A stretch of DNA of 64,000 nt from Streptomyces achromogenes (GCF_030816715.1 NZ_JAUSYH010000001.1:4960001-5024000); one strand, 5' to 3'; counted from the stretch's first letter, positions 1-10,735 are shown. Numbers and translations: made by a program. Notes: generated from the sequence alone by a model not told the origin.

Positions 1-1
1 C

Positions 2-1249
2 GCCCCCAGTGCCGCCTCCGTCCTGGTCGGCCTCGGCGGCGGCGCCGATGTCGTCGTCAAGTCGGCCCCGAACGCCCTGCCGACGGGCGCCGGCGTCGCG
101 AGCGTCCTGACCCCCCTCCTGGCCGACCCGGTCCTCGGCGCCCGGCACGCCGCCGGGGTCGTCGACGTCGCCACCGGCCGGCGCCTGTACGGCGCGGGCG
201 CGGGGACGGGCCTGACGCCGGCCTCCACCACGAAGATCGCCACCGCGGTCGCCGCGCTCTCCGCGATGGGCGGCGAGCACCGCCTCACCACCCGCACGGT
301 GCTCGAACCCGACACCAAAGAGCTCGTCCTCGTCGGCGGCGGCGACCCCACCCTCACGGCCCGCGACGACGACGGCGCGGGCTGGGCCGGCCTGCGTACC
401 CTCGCCGCGTCCACCGCCGCCGCCCTGAAGAAGCGCGGCCTCACCCACGTGACGCTGTCGTACGACACGACCCTGTACGCGGGCAGCGAAGTTCACCCCA
501 TCGGGCCCAACGGCAACCTCGCGCGCGTCACCGCCCTGTCCGCCGACGAGGGCCGCCCCGACGACTCCACCAGCGGTCCGGTCACACGCGTGCCCGACCC
601 CGCGGCCGACGCGACCCGCACGTTCGCCGCGTTCCTGAAGGCCGACGGCATCACCACCACGCCCCCCGGACCCTCCAAGGCCACCACGCGCGCGAAGAGC
701 CTCGCCTCGGTCTCCTCACCGCCGCTGTCGGTCCTGGTCGAGCGGATGCTGACCAACAGCGACAACGACATCGCCGAGGCCCTCGCCCGCCACACCGCCC
801 TCGCGACCGGCGTCCGCGCCGACTTCGCGGGCGGCGGCGCCGCGGTCCGGGCCCGGTTGAAGAAGCTCGGGCTGCCGACGGCCGGCGTCCGCATCATGGA
901 CGGCAGCGGACTCGACCGCCAGGACCGGATCACGGCGAACCTGTTGACCGCCCTCCTGGTGAAGGCCGCCGACCCGGCCCGTCCCGACCTGCGCCCCGTC
1001 CTCACCGGCCTGCCCGTCGCCGGCTTCACCGGCACCCTCGCCGACCGGTACGCGGACGGCGCGGCCGGCGTCGTCCGCGCCAAGACCGGCACCCTGACCG
1101 GCGTCAACGCCCTCGCCGGCACGGTCGTCGACCAGGACGGACGGCTCCTCGCCTTCGCCTTCCTGGCCGCCGGCACCACCGACCCGGGAGCGGCGCAGGC
1201 GGCGCTGGACAGGGCTGCCACGGCGCTCGCGGGCTGCGGCTGCCGCTGA
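2..1249 (+). CDS. dacB: D-alanyl-D-alanine carboxypeptidase/endopeptidase (PBP4 type), 5' end missing
   Basis: Penicillin-binding serine peptidase of the DacB/PBP4 (S13) family, which trims or cleaves peptidoglycan cross-links outside the membrane. The reading frame is open from base 2, so the signal peptide and true start lie upstream of the window. All three active-site motifs are present: STTK (catalytic Ser at 224-226), SDN (about 758-766) and KTGT (about 1082-1093). The order and spacing SxxK...SxN...KTG fit the family, including the insertion domain between SxxK and SxN. An internal ATG at 266 lies after the catalytic Ser and cannot be the functional start. Confidence in the family is high; carboxypeptidase versus endopeptidase activity cannot be decided from sequence. 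Confidence 0.9.
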   Translation, partial: APSAASVLVGLGGGADVVVKSAPNALPTGAGVASVLTPLLADPVLGARHAAGVVDVATGRRLYGAGAGTGLTPASTTKIATAVAALSAMGGEHRLTTRTVLEPDTKELVLVGGGDPTLTARDDDGAGWAGLRTLAASTAAALKKRGLTHVTLSYDTTLYAGSEVHPIGPNGNLARVTALSADEGRPDDSTSGPVTRVPDPAADATRTFAAFLKADGITTTPPGPSKATTRAKSLASVSSPPLSVLVERMLTNSDNDIAEALARHTALATGVRADFAGGGAAVRARLKKLGLPTAGVRIMDGSGLDRQDRITANLLTALLVKAADPARPDLRPVLTGLPVAGFTGTLADRYADGAAGVVRAKTGTLTGVNALAGTVVDQDGRLLAFAFLAAGTTDPGAAQAALDRAATALAGCGCR

Positions 1250-1348
1250 CGGCGGCCGGGGCCCACTACCCCTGAAACACCCCCCGCGCCGACCCTGACA
1301 TCTCCCTGACCGGCCTCCCGCGGCCTGCCCCCGGCGGCGGCGCTCACG

Positions 1349-1354
1349 TACGGT
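1349..1354 (+). promoter_or_regulatory. -10 box for a leaderless metalloprotease mRNA
   Basis: TACGGT lies 6 nt before the ATG at 1361 and no Shine-Dalgarno sequence is visible. The spacing puts the transcription start at the ATG. Confidence 0.5.
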
Positions 1355-1360
1355 TGACGC

Positions 1361-2494
1361 ATGACGAGCATCGGTGGTGCTGCATCTGCGGGGATGGTCG
1401 ACTGGAATCTGGCGGTGGCGACCGCGACCCGGCTCGTGCGGCCGGGCCCGGAAGTCAGCCGCGACGAGGCACGGGCCGTCGTCGCGGAACTGCGCCGGCA
1501 CGCCAAGGCCTCGGAGGCGCACGTCCGGGGCTTCACCCGGATGGCCACCGAGGAGATCCACGACACTCCCATCCTCGTCGTCGACCGCCCCGGCTGGGTG
1601 CGGGCCAACGTCGCGGGCTTCCGGGAGATCCTCAAACCCCTCCTGGACAAGATGCAGGAACGACGCGGCAACAGCCCCGGCGGCGCGGTCCTCGGAGCCG
1701 TCGGCGGCAAGGTCACCGGCGTCGAACTCGGCATGCTGCTCTCGTTCCTGTCCTCCCGCGTCCTCGGCCAGTACGAGACCTTCGCCCCGGCCACCCGTGA
1801 ACTCCCCGCCGGCGCGGGCGGCGGCGGCCGTCTCCTGCTCGTCGCGCCGAACATCGTCCACGTCGAACGCGAACTCGACGTCGACCCCCACGACTTCCGC
1901 CTCTGGGTGTGCCTCCACGAGGAGACGCACCGCACCCAGTTCTCCGCCGTGCCCTGGCTGCGCGACCATCTCGAGGGCGAGATCCAGTCGTTCCTGGGCG
2001 AGACCGACGTCGACCCGTCGACGTTCCTCGAGCGCGTCCGGGAAGCCGCCCAGTCCCTCGCCGGCGGCCGCCCCGAGGGCGAGGAGGACGACGGGGGCCG
2101 CTCCCTGGTCGAACTCGTGCAGACGCCCGCCCAGCGCGAGATCCTCGCCCGCCTCACCGCCGTGATGTCCCTCCTCGAGGGCCACGCCGACTTCGTCATG
2201 GACGGCGTCGGCCCCGAAGTCGTCTCGACCGTCGCCGAGATCCGGGAGAAGTTCCAGCAGCGCCGCGCCAAGGGCGCCTCCCGGCTCGACATCGCCCTGC
2301 GCAGGCTCCTCGGCCTCGACGCCAAGCTCAAGCAGTACCGGGACGGCGAACGCTTCGTGCGTGCCGTCGTCGACCAGGTCGGCATGGACGGCTTCAACCG
2401 CGTATGGACCTCCCCGAACACACTTCCGACCAAGGCCGAGATCGGCAAACCGGCGGACTGGGTGGCGAGGGTGCACCGCAAGGCCGAGTCGTGA
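1361..2494 (+). CDS. zinc-dependent metalloprotease, DUF2342 family ("F420 biosynthesis-associated")
   Basis: A 377-residue protein of an actinobacterial family annotated as zinc-dependent metalloprotease / coenzyme F420 biosynthesis-associated. The visible signature is HEETH at about residues 186-190, a classic HExxH zinc site, inside a helix that begins with a Trp-Val-Cys-Leu stretch. There is no signal peptide or membrane segment, so it is cytosolic. The C-terminal part containing SPNTLPTKAEI is typical of the family. The gene sits between dacB and tilS, a conserved position in Streptomyces. The start is the ATG at 1361, which fits a leaderless transcript. Substrate and physiological role are unknown, and I see nothing F420-specific nearby. 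Confidence 0.8.
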   Translation: MTSIGGAASAGMVDWNLAVATATRLVRPGPEVSRDEARAVVAELRRHAKASEAHVRGFTRMATEEIHDTPILVVDRPGWVRANVAGFREILKPLLDKMQERRGNSPGGAVLGAVGGKVTGVELGMLLSFLSSRVLGQYETFAPATRELPAGAGGGGRLLLVAPNIVHVERELDVDPHDFRLWVCLHEETHRTQFSAVPWLRDHLEGEIQSFLGETDVDPSTFLERVREAAQSLAGGRPEGEEDDGGRSLVELVQTPAQREILARLTAVMSLLEGHADFVMDGVGPEVVSTVAEIREKFQQRRAKGASRLDIALRRLLGLDAKLKQYRDGERFVRAVVDQVGMDGFNRVWTSPNTLPTKAEIGKPADWVARVHRKAES

Positions 2495-2686
2495 ACCCGC
2501 GAAAACGTAGATGACCGTATCCGGCCGACGGCAGGCGAACGCCCCTTCAATCACCCGTCCGAGGGACCGTCGGCCCCGGGCAGGCGTGCAATGCTCGGGG
2601 AACGCCCCGGTTCTGTCACCATCTACACACTCTGAGTGACCGAACCCGGGCTCAGCCCCCGAAAACTTCATGAAGGGAACCGGACA

Positions 2687-3718
2687 ATGGGTCCCCATCC
2701 TGCGGTCGCGGCGATACGCCTGGCGGTCCGCCGCGTACTCCACGACGTCCTCAACGACCACCCCGCCCCCGAAGCGAGCCCGCACGAACCGCCCCCGTCG
2801 CCGCTCGTGCTCGTGGCGTGCTCAGGCGGCGCCGACTCCATGGCCCTCGCCTCCGCCCTCGCCTTCGAAGCCCCCCGGCTCGGCATCCGGGCCGGCGGCG
2901 TCACCGTCGACCACGGCCTGCAGCCCGGCTCCGACCTGCGCGCCGCGGAAGTCACCCTGCGCCTGCGCGAACTCGGCCTCGACCCCGTCGAGTCCACCGC
3001 CGTGACCGTCGGCCGCGAAGGCGGCCCCGAGGCAGCCGCCCGCGACGCCCGCTACAGCGCCCTCGACGCGGCCGCCGAGCGTCAGGGAGCCGCCGCGGTC
3101 CTGCTCGGCCACACCCGCGACGACCAGGCCGAGACGGTCCTGCTCGGCCTCGCCCGTGGCTCCGGCATCCGCTCCCTGTCCGGCATGGCCGCCGTCTCCG
3201 GCGGGCCGGGGGCCGCCCGCCGCTACCGCCGCCCCTTCCTCCAGCTCGACCGGCAGACCGCCCGCAAGGCCTGCATGGTCCAGTCCCTGCCCGTCTGGGA
3301 CGACCCGCACAACGCCGACCCGGCCTACACCCGCTCCCGGCTCCGCCACGAGGGCCTGCCCGCGCTGGAGAAGGCCCTCGGCAAGGGCGTCGTCGAAGCG
3401 CTCGCCCGGACCGCCCAGCTCTCCCGCGACGACGCCGACGCGCTCGACGCGTGGGCCGGCCAAGCCGAGTCCTCCGTACGGGACGCGGCCGGTCTGCTGG
3501 AGTGCGCCAAGCTCTACGCCCTGCCGCCCGCCGTGCGCCGCCGGATCCTGCGCCGTGCCGCGATCGAGGCGGGCGCCCCGGCCGGTTCCCTCTTCGCCCG
3601 GCACATCGAAGAGGTCGACCGGTTGATCACCGGATGGCGCGGCCAGGGGGTCATCAATCTCCCCGGCAAAGTCGTCGCCCAGCGCCAGGGTGGCAGACTG
3701 GTGATTCGGCAAGGCTGA
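2687..3718 (+). CDS. tilS: tRNA(Ile)-lysidine synthase TilS
   Basis: Adds lysine to C34 of the CAU-anticodon tRNA-Ile so that it reads AUA. The PP-loop ATPase motif SGGADS is at residues 46-51, followed by family segments such as GHTRDDQAET and RPFL. The product is 343 residues, shorter than E. coli TilS (about 430), matching the short actinobacterial form with a reduced C-terminal domain. I chose the ATG at 2687 because AAGGGA lies about 8 nt upstream. An in-frame GTG at 2636 would add 17 residues with no clear ribosome site. hpt follows on the same strand after 74 nt, the conserved tilS-hpt-ftsH order. Confidence 0.93.
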   Translation: MGPHPAVAAIRLAVRRVLHDVLNDHPAPEASPHEPPPSPLVLVACSGGADSMALASALAFEAPRLGIRAGGVTVDHGLQPGSDLRAAEVTLRLRELGLDPVESTAVTVGREGGPEAAARDARYSALDAAAERQGAAAVLLGHTRDDQAETVLLGLARGSGIRSLSGMAAVSGGPGAARRYRRPFLQLDRQTARKACMVQSLPVWDDPHNADPAYTRSRLRHEGLPALEKALGKGVVEALARTAQLSRDDADALDAWAGQAESSVRDAAGLLECAKLYALPPAVRRRILRRAAIEAGAPAGSLFARHIEEVDRLITGWRGQGVINLPGKVVAQRQGGRLVIRQG

Positions 3719-3792
3719 TCCGAACCCTCCGCCAGGACCGCGTACGTGGTCGTCGTGGGCGGTCCCGGCGGCCGGTGGGACAACCGAAAGTG

Positions 3793-4353
3793 ATGCGGGT
3801 GGACGCGAAAGACATGGGCACCGACCTCAAAGAGGTGCTCATCACCAAGGAAGAGATCGACGCGAAGCTGGCCGAACTGGCCGCGAAGATCGACGCGGAG
3901 TACGCGGGCAAGGACCTGCTCATCGTCGGTGTCCTCAAGGGCGCGGTGATGGTCATGGCCGACCTCGCCCGAGCCCTGTCCACCCCCGTCACCATGGACT
4001 GGATGGCCGTGTCGTCCTACGGGGCGGGCACCCAGTCCTCCGGTGTGGTGCGGATCCTCAAGGACCTCGACACCGACATCAAGGGCAAGCACGTCCTCAT
4101 CGTCGAGGACATCATCGACTCCGGCCTGACCCTGTCCTGGCTGCTCTCCAACCTCGGCTCGCGCGAGCCCGCCTCCCTCAAGGTGTGCACGCTGCTGCGC
4201 AAGCCCGAGGCCGCCAAGGTGGCCATCGACGTCGAGTGGGTCGGCTTCGACATCCCGAACGAGTTCGTCGTCGGCTACGGCCTCGACTACGCCGAGAAGT
4301 ACCGGAACCTCCCGTTCGTCGGTACGCTCGCGCCCCACGTCTACGGCGGCTGA
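3793..4353 (+). CDS. hpt: hypoxanthine phosphoribosyltransferase
   Basis: Purine salvage enzyme that joins hypoxanthine or guanine to PRPP to give IMP or GMP. The product is 186 residues. The PRPP-binding loop VEDIIDSGLT is at about residues 103-112, and the type I phosphoribosyltransferase fold is complete through FDIPNEFVVGYGLDYAE near the C terminus. The ATG at 3793 directly follows an in-frame GTG at 3790; either could initiate, with a purine-rich ACCGAAAG just before. It lies between tilS and ftsH, the standard bacterial order. Family assignment is secure. Confidence 0.94.
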   Translation: MRVDAKDMGTDLKEVLITKEEIDAKLAELAAKIDAEYAGKDLLIVGVLKGAVMVMADLARALSTPVTMDWMAVSSYGAGTQSSGVVRILKDLDTDIKGKHVLIVEDIIDSGLTLSWLLSNLGSREPASLKVCTLLRKPEAAKVAIDVEWVGFDIPNEFVVGYGLDYAEKYRNLPFVGTLAPHVYGG

Positions 4354-4538
4354 ACCCGAAAAGCCCAAGCCCCGTACGAAGATCGGGAACCCCGGCGGGC
4401 CTCACGCCGTTGGAGCATGCAGACGGGTGCGCCAGCCGTCCCGTGCGGCTTCGCGCGACGAAGCTGGGGTACCGTCAGAAGAACTGTCTTATCAAACTCA
4501 CTATGGCAGGAGGGACGGGGCGACACCGCTCCGTATGG

Positions 4539-6578
<2,040 letters not shown>

Positions 6579-6612
6579 CGTGCTCCCGGCGGCCTCACCA
6601 GGCCCGGAATGG

Positions 6613-6652
6613 ATGCCGCGCCCCCCAGGTTCTAGCCTGGGGGGCGCGGCAT
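6613..6652 (+). terminator. ftsH terminator hairpin
   Basis: A perfect 17-bp inverted repeat (6613-6629 with 6636-6652) around the 6-nt loop TTCTAG, followed by TTTCT. It is one of the strongest hairpins in the window and separates ftsH from folE. Confidence 0.85.
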
Positions 6653-6729
6653 TTCTCCTGAACGACGCTCGATGCCGCAGATGAGGCGCGTGACCCGTAC
6701 GCGCGACCCGCACAGGAACGAGGCACCAG

Positions 6730-7335
6730 ATGACCGACCCCGTGACGCTGGACGGCGAGGGCTCGATCGGCGAGTTCGACGAGAAGCGCGCCGAGAACGC
6801 CGTACGGGAGCTCCTGATCGCGGTCGGCGAGGACCCGGACCGCGAGGGCCTCCAGGAGACGCCGGCGCGGGTGGCGCGGGCGTACCGGGAGTTGCTGGCG
6901 GGTCTCCAGCAGACGCCCGAGGAAGTGCTCACGACGACGTTCGACCTCGGCCACGACGAGATGGTGCTCGTCAAGGACATCGAGATCGTCTCGCTCTGTG
7001 AACATCACATGCTGCCGTTCCACGGTGTCGCGCATGTGGGGTACATCCCGGCGGAGTCCGGCAAGATCACGGGCCTGTCGAAGCTGGCGCGGCTGGTCGA
7101 GGTGTTCGCACGCCGCCTTCAGGTCCAGGAGCGTCTGACCACGCAGGTGGCGGACTCGCTCATGCGGATCCTCGAGGCCCGTGGCGTGATCGTCGTCATC
7201 GAGGCCGAGCACATGTGCATGTCCGTGCGCGGGATCCGCAAGCCGGGCGCCAAGACCACCACGTCCGCGGTGCGGGGGCAGCTCAGGGACGCGACGACCC
7301 GCGCGGAGGCGATGAGCCTGATACTGGCGCGCTGA
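6730..7335 (+). CDS. folE: GTP cyclohydrolase I
   Basis: First step of folate synthesis, GTP to 7,8-dihydroneopterin triphosphate plus formate; homodecameric cytosolic enzyme. The product is 201 residues, the usual length. The zinc/catalytic region LCEHHMLPFHG (about residues 90-100) and HMCMSVRG near residue 160 supply the Cys/His ligands and active-site His. It starts at the ATG at 6730 after a GAGG-containing leader. It is convergent with the folP-folB-folK cluster, so most of the early folate pathway lies within 4 kb but on opposite strands. Confidence 0.95.
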   Translation: MTDPVTLDGEGSIGEFDEKRAENAVRELLIAVGEDPDREGLQETPARVARAYRELLAGLQQTPEEVLTTTFDLGHDEMVLVKDIEIVSLCEHHMLPFHGVAHVGYIPAESGKITGLSKLARLVEVFARRLQVQERLTTQVADSLMRILEARGVIVVIEAEHMCMSVRGIRKPGAKTTTSAVRGQLRDATTRAEAMSLILAR

Positions 7336-7367
7336 CGCCACTCCCGTCGACACCCCGTCTTCGTCGG

Positions 7368-7393
7368 CCCCGCCGCGCTCCCGCGCGGCGGGG
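7368..7393. terminator. bidirectional terminator between folE and the DUF3180 gene
   Basis: An 11-bp perfect GC stem (7368-7378 with 7383-7393) and 4-nt loop TCCC in the space between the two convergent stop codons. It can serve both strands. Confidence 0.7.
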
Positions 7394-7879
7394 TCACGCC
7401 GCCGAGGCCGCGCCGTTCTCGTGGTCGTCGTCCTCCGGGAGCTTGCAGACGCGTTCCAGGAAGATGGCCGCCGCTATGACGGCGATGCCCGCCAGGACCG
7501 AGAAGCCGGCGTAGATGGCCTGGTCGCGGCGGGCGGGGATGTCCAGGGACTCCAGGAGGAAGACGCCCGTGCCTCCGTACATGCCGGAGACGAGCGCGGC
7601 CACGAGGGCGCTGGCCTGGCCGAAGACGACCGCGCGGGCCGCCATCAGCGGGTCGACGCCCTTCGCCTCGGGGCGGCGCTCGCGCTGGGCCTTGAGGCGC
7701 GAGCGCAGCGAGATCGCCGTGGCGAGCAGGATCACCGCGATCACGGCGAGCACGATGGGCGCGGCCAGCGGGACGCTGGGCAGGGTTCCGACCGAGTTCC
7801 AGAGGCGGGCGCCCGCCCAGGACAGGACGCCGGCCACGACGAACACGCCTGCCAGCACCCTGATGTGCAGCTCTCTCAC
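7394..7879 (-). CDS. DUF3180 family four-helix membrane protein
   Basis: A 161-residue integral membrane protein with hydrophobic segments at about residues 7-25, 38-58, 86-107 and 124-144, and a short acidic C-terminal tail. It matches the actinobacterial DUF3180 family, which is commonly found downstream of folK. The GTG start at 7879 has AAGGGA 8 nt upstream. It is the last gene of the minus-strand folate cluster and is probably co-transcribed, 56 nt after folK. No enzymatic motif is visible. A link to folate metabolism rests on gene order alone. Confidence 0.8.
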   Translation of the reverse strand: MRELHIRVLAGVFVVAGVLSWAGARLWNSVGTLPSVPLAAPIVLAVIAVILLATAISLRSRLKAQRERRPEAKGVDPLMAARAVVFGQASALVAALVSGMYGGTGVFLLESLDIPARRDQAIYAGFSVLAGIAVIAAAIFLERVCKLPEDDDHENGAASAA

Positions 7880-7935
7880 GGTGTCCCTTCAGCTCCCCCG
7901 CAGTGGTCCTGCGACCTTCCTGTTGACCTTAACGA

Positions 7936-8547
7936 CTACTCGGGCAGGTGGAGTTCCAGGTCCTTGCGGGCGGCGACGCCTTCGCGGGTGACCGCGTCGA
8001 GCAGGTCGGCGACCCTGCCGAGGCCGGGGAGTTGGGCCTCGGGCTCCACGTCGTGCCAGGGGGCGAGCACGAACGCCCGCTCGTGGGCGCGGGGGTGAGG
8101 GAGGGTGAGGTGCGGGTCGTCGTCCACGACGTCGGCGTAGGCGACGATGTCGACGTCCAGCGTGCGTGCGCCCCAGCGTTCGTCCCGGACCCGGTGGAAG
8201 GCTTCCTCGACGGCGTGCGCCCGCTCCAGGAGGGAGGACGGCGGCAGGGTCGTCTTCAGCAGGACCACCGCGTTGAAGTACGCCGGCTGGCTGCCGGGCT
8301 CGACGCCCCAGGGCGCCGTCTCGTACACGGGGGAGACGGCCTTGACGCGGACGCCCGGGGTGTCCTCGAGGGCGTCGATGGCGCCCTGCAGCGTCTCCAG
8401 GCGGTTGCCCAGGTTGGAGCCGAGGGAGAGCACGGCGCGTTTCGGGTTGTGCAGGGTGGTGTCGGCGGCGTCGACCCTCTCGACGACGGAGGCGGGCACC
8501 GGCTGGACGGTCGGGTCGCTCTGACCCCCGGTGAAGAACGCGGTCAT
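7936..8547 (-). CDS. folK: 6-hydroxymethyl-7,8-dihydropterin pyrophosphokinase
   Basis: Transfers pyrophosphate from ATP to 6-hydroxymethyl-dihydropterin, the substrate for FolP. The product is 203 residues. The N-terminal 35 or so residues are not part of the fold, which starts at AVLSLGSNLGNR. The signature WGARTLDVDIVAYAD (the HPPK metal/ATP site) and LPHPRAHERAFVL are clear. The ATG at 8547 overlaps the folB stop codon by 4 nt (ATGA), indicating translational coupling. The frame stays open upstream inside folB, but that is antisense-frame noise. Confidence 0.94.
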   Translation of the reverse strand: MTAFFTGGQSDPTVQPVPASVVERVDAADTTLHNPKRAVLSLGSNLGNRLETLQGAIDALEDTPGVRVKAVSPVYETAPWGVEPGSQPAYFNAVVLLKTTLPPSSLLERAHAVEEAFHRVRDERWGARTLDVDIVAYADVVDDDPHLTLPHPRAHERAFVLAPWHDVEPEAQLPGLGRVADLLDAVTREGVAARKDLELHLPE

Positions 8548-8903
8548 ACTCGGCTCCGGGTGATGGTGACGGTCACGTCGTCGAAGGGGACGGTGATCGG
8601 GGCGTCCGGTTTGTGGACGCAGACCTCGACCTCCTGGACCACCTCGTGCTTCAGACAGACCTGGGCGATGCGTTCGGCGAGCGTCTCGACGAGGTCGACG
8701 GGCTCGCCCTCGACGACGGCCACGGCCTCCTCCGCCACGATGCCGTAGTGCACGGTCTTCGCCAGGTCGTCGTCGGCCGCGGCCGGTCGGGTGTCCAGGC
8801 CCAGGACGAGGTCCACGAGGAAGGTCTGGCCCTCCTCGCGTTCCTTGGGGAACACGCCGTGGTACCCGCGGGCCTTCAGGCCGCGCAGCGCGACACGATC
8901 CAC
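8544..8903 (-). CDS. folB: dihydroneopterin aldolase
   Basis: Converts 7,8-dihydroneopterin to 6-hydroxymethyl-dihydropterin and glycolaldehyde. At 119 residues it has the standard length, with family features such as GLKARGYHGVFP at the N terminus and ETLAERIAQVCL and VEVCVHKPDAPI further on. I chose the GTG at 8903 because AGGAG lies about 7 nt upstream; a GTG at 8912 has that site directly abutting it. It overlaps folK by 4 nt. A 280-bp gap separates it from the upstream NTF2-like gene. Confidence 0.93.
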   Translation of the reverse strand: MDRVALRGLKARGYHGVFPKEREEGQTFLVDLVLGLDTRPAAADDDLAKTVHYGIVAEEAVAVVEGEPVDLVETLAERIAQVCLKHEVVQEVEVCVHKPDAPITVPFDDVTVTITRSRV

Positions 8904-9183
8904 GCGAATCACTCCTGCAGTCGTCGGTTCCGGCCGGTGCGTGCCGTGTGCGGGCGGCACCCCGGCCTCGCTCGAATCTACCCGCGAGCACTGACAGACC
9001 CGGTCTCCGGCCACGGTGGGCCGGGCGGGAGCCCGAGATTTCACCGGCCGTTCCCCTCGGGGAACCCGGTGGCTCACGGGTTGGTAGCCGCCCCTACCCA
9101 CGGGTTCGTGATCCCAACCACTTCTTCGCCCGGGTGGGCCGTCCGGGCCTCGCCGCTCGTCTCCCGGGGGCTCTCCGCACCGC
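8904..9183. other. 280-bp gap inside the folate cluster with inverted repeats
   Basis: No gene is evident. It holds GTTCCCC/GGGGAAC at about 9052-9067 and a GGTTGG/CCAACC pair near 9079-9119. On the minus strand TAGATT at about 8976-8981 could be a -10 for folB. The gap may contain a terminator and an internal promoter; the sequence does not settle this. Confidence 0.35.
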
Positions 9184-9696
9184 TCAGGAGGGGGTGTCCT
9201 CCTCCTCGTCGTCCTCGTTCTCGTCGTTCTCCGCCAGGACCGGGGAGGCGTGGTGCGACCAGAGCTTCCAGCCGTTCGGCGTCCGGCGGAACACGTTGGT
9301 GGCGACCACGAGCTGGCCGACGAGCGGTCCGAGCTCCTCGCCGGCCTCCGGCGCGGGACCGCCGCTGAGGATGTTCTCGGTGCAGTTCACCAGTGCGGTG
9401 TCGCCGGTGACCGAGACGTGCACGTCGGTGAGGAAGAACTGGATGTAGTCGGTGTTCGCCATGATCAGCGCGTACGAGCGCAGGACCTCGCCGCGGCCGG
9501 TGAGCACGGGCCAGCCGGGGTGTACGCACGAGACCACGCCGGCGTCCGCCGGGTCGTGGTAGGTCTCGTCCACGCCCAGGTCGGACGGGGCCAGCCAGAA
9601 GGAGGAGACCCCCTCGAAGTCCCCCTGCTCCAGTGCCTCGTAGAAGGCGGTGTTGGCGGCTTCGACCTGCTCGACGTCCGTGTGCGGGGCGCTCAC
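9184..9696 (-). CDS. NTF2-like (SnoaL/ketosteroid isomerase-fold) protein
   Basis: A 170-residue protein of the nuclear-transport-factor-2 superfamily. Visible features are an N-terminal helix with NTAFYEALEQGDFEG, a central WPVLTGRGEVLRSYALIM segment, and a C-terminal FRRTPNGWKLWSHHASP strand, the usual NTF2 pattern. The tail is strongly acidic (Glu/Asp run). The GTG at 9696 overlaps the folP stop (GTGA) and GGAAGGAG lies just upstream, so it is co-translated with FolP. It sits between folP and folB, which suggests a folate-linked role, but no catalytic residues can be assigned. It could be a ligand-binding or scaffold protein. Confidence 0.8.
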   Translation of the reverse strand: MSAPHTDVEQVEAANTAFYEALEQGDFEGVSSFWLAPSDLGVDETYHDPADAGVVSCVHPGWPVLTGRGEVLRSYALIMANTDYIQFFLTDVHVSVTGDTALVNCTENILSGGPAPEAGEELGPLVGQLVVATNVFRRTPNGWKLWSHHASPVLAENDENEDDEEEDTPS

Positions 9697-10688
9697 CGGG
9701 CTCCTTCCGCGCGGGTCGGGCGGTGTGGGCCGGCCAGGCCGGCGGGGTCGGGTACGCCGGGTCCGCCGGATGCGTCCGTCGCCGCCCGCGCCGGGTCGGG
9801 TGCGCTCGCGCCCGGCGTGCGTCTTTCCTCGCGCGCCCCTTCCACGGCGCGCGCGACCTGCACCGCGTCGGCCGTCGCGCGGACCTCGTGCACGCGGACG
9901 GCCCAGGCGCCGGCCTGTGCCGCGAGGGCGGACACGGCGGCGGTGGCGGCGTCGCGTTCCCGCGCGGGGGGCGGGGCGCCTTCCGGCCCGGCCAGGACAC
10001 GGCCGAGGAACCGCTTGCGGGAGGCGGCGACGAGCAGCGGGTGTCCGAGGCCGTGCAGCCGGTCGAGGTGGGCGAGCAGGGTGAGGTCGTGGTCGGCCTC
10101 CTTGGAGAAGCCGAGTCCGGGGTCGACGACGACGCGGTCGGGGGAGACGCCGCCGGCGAGGACGGCGTCCACGCGCGCGTGGAGCTCGTCGACCACTTCG
10201 GCGACGACGTCGGCGTAGACGCCCCGGACGTTGCAGCCCTCGAGGAAACCGCGCCAGTGCATGACCACGAAGGGGGCGCCGGCGTCCGCCACGGCCGGAA
10301 TCATCGCCGGATCGGCGAGGCCGCCGCTGACGTCGTTGACGAGGGCGGCGCCGGCCTCGAGGGCCCGGGCGGCGACGGAGGCGCGCATGGTGTCGACGGA
10401 GACGACGACGCCTTCGGAGGCGAGTCCGCGGACGACGGGGACGACCCGGCGGAGCTCCTCGGCCTCGTCGACGCGGGTGGCGCCCGGCCGGGTGGACTCG
10501 CCGCCGACGTCGACGAGGTCCGCGCCTTCGGCGACGAGATGGAGGCCGTGCTTGACGGCGGCGGTGGTGTCGAACCACCGGCCGCCGTCGGAGAAGGAGT
10601 CGGGGGTCACGTTGACGACTCCCATGACCGCGCAGCGGTCCCATTGGGGAAGTCCGACGACGTGCCCGCGTCCGCTCTGCTTGCTCAT
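9693..10688 (-). CDS. folP: dihydropteroate synthase
   Basis: Condenses 6-hydroxymethyl-dihydropterin pyrophosphate with p-aminobenzoate; the sulfonamide target. The product is 331 residues. Signatures: VMGVVNVTPDSFSDGG near the N terminus, then GGESTRPGA, DVSGG, VDPGLGFSKEADHD and AASRKRFLG, all in canonical order. The last 55 or so residues are a Pro/Ala/Gly/Arg-rich extension beyond the TIM barrel. The ATG at 10688 is preceded by TACGCT with a 6-nt gap and no ribosome site, so a leaderless transcript is likely. It heads the folP, NTF2-like, folB, folK, DUF3180 series. Confidence 0.94.
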   Translation of the reverse strand: MSKQSGRGHVVGLPQWDRCAVMGVVNVTPDSFSDGGRWFDTTAAVKHGLHLVAEGADLVDVGGESTRPGATRVDEAEELRRVVPVVRGLASEGVVVSVDTMRASVAARALEAGAALVNDVSGGLADPAMIPAVADAGAPFVVMHWRGFLEGCNVRGVYADVVAEVVDELHARVDAVLAGGVSPDRVVVDPGLGFSKEADHDLTLLAHLDRLHGLGHPLLVAASRKRFLGRVLAGPEGAPPPARERDAATAAVSALAAQAGAWAVRVHEVRATADAVQVARAVEGAREERRTPGASAPDPARAATDASGGPGVPDPAGLAGPHRPTRAEGAR

Positions 10689-10694
10689 ATGTTC

Positions 10695-10700
10695 AGCGTA
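10695..10700 (-). promoter_or_regulatory. -10 box for leaderless folP operon
   Basis: On the minus strand TACGCT is followed by 6 nt and then the folP ATG, with no Shine-Dalgarno sequence between. Confidence 0.5.
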
Positions 10701-10709
10701 GGCCCAGGA

Positions 10710-10735
10710 GGGAGCCGCGCCGCGGCGCGGCTCCC
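10710..10735. terminator. terminator hairpin between folP promoter and the lipid-transferase gene
   Basis: A 26-nt perfect palindrome (two 13-nt arms starting GGGAGCC and ending GGCTCCC). It lies 45 nt past the stop of the minus-strand gene ending at 10781 and likely terminates it. Confidence 0.65.

Noticed and set aside
493..2785. Two minus-strand open frames of nearly 690 codons opposite dacB and the metalloprotease
   Set aside because: They are the GC-bias mirror of real genes: Arg/Ser/Pro-rich or Val/Gly/Asp-rich translations with no domain, while the plus strand shows intact motifs.
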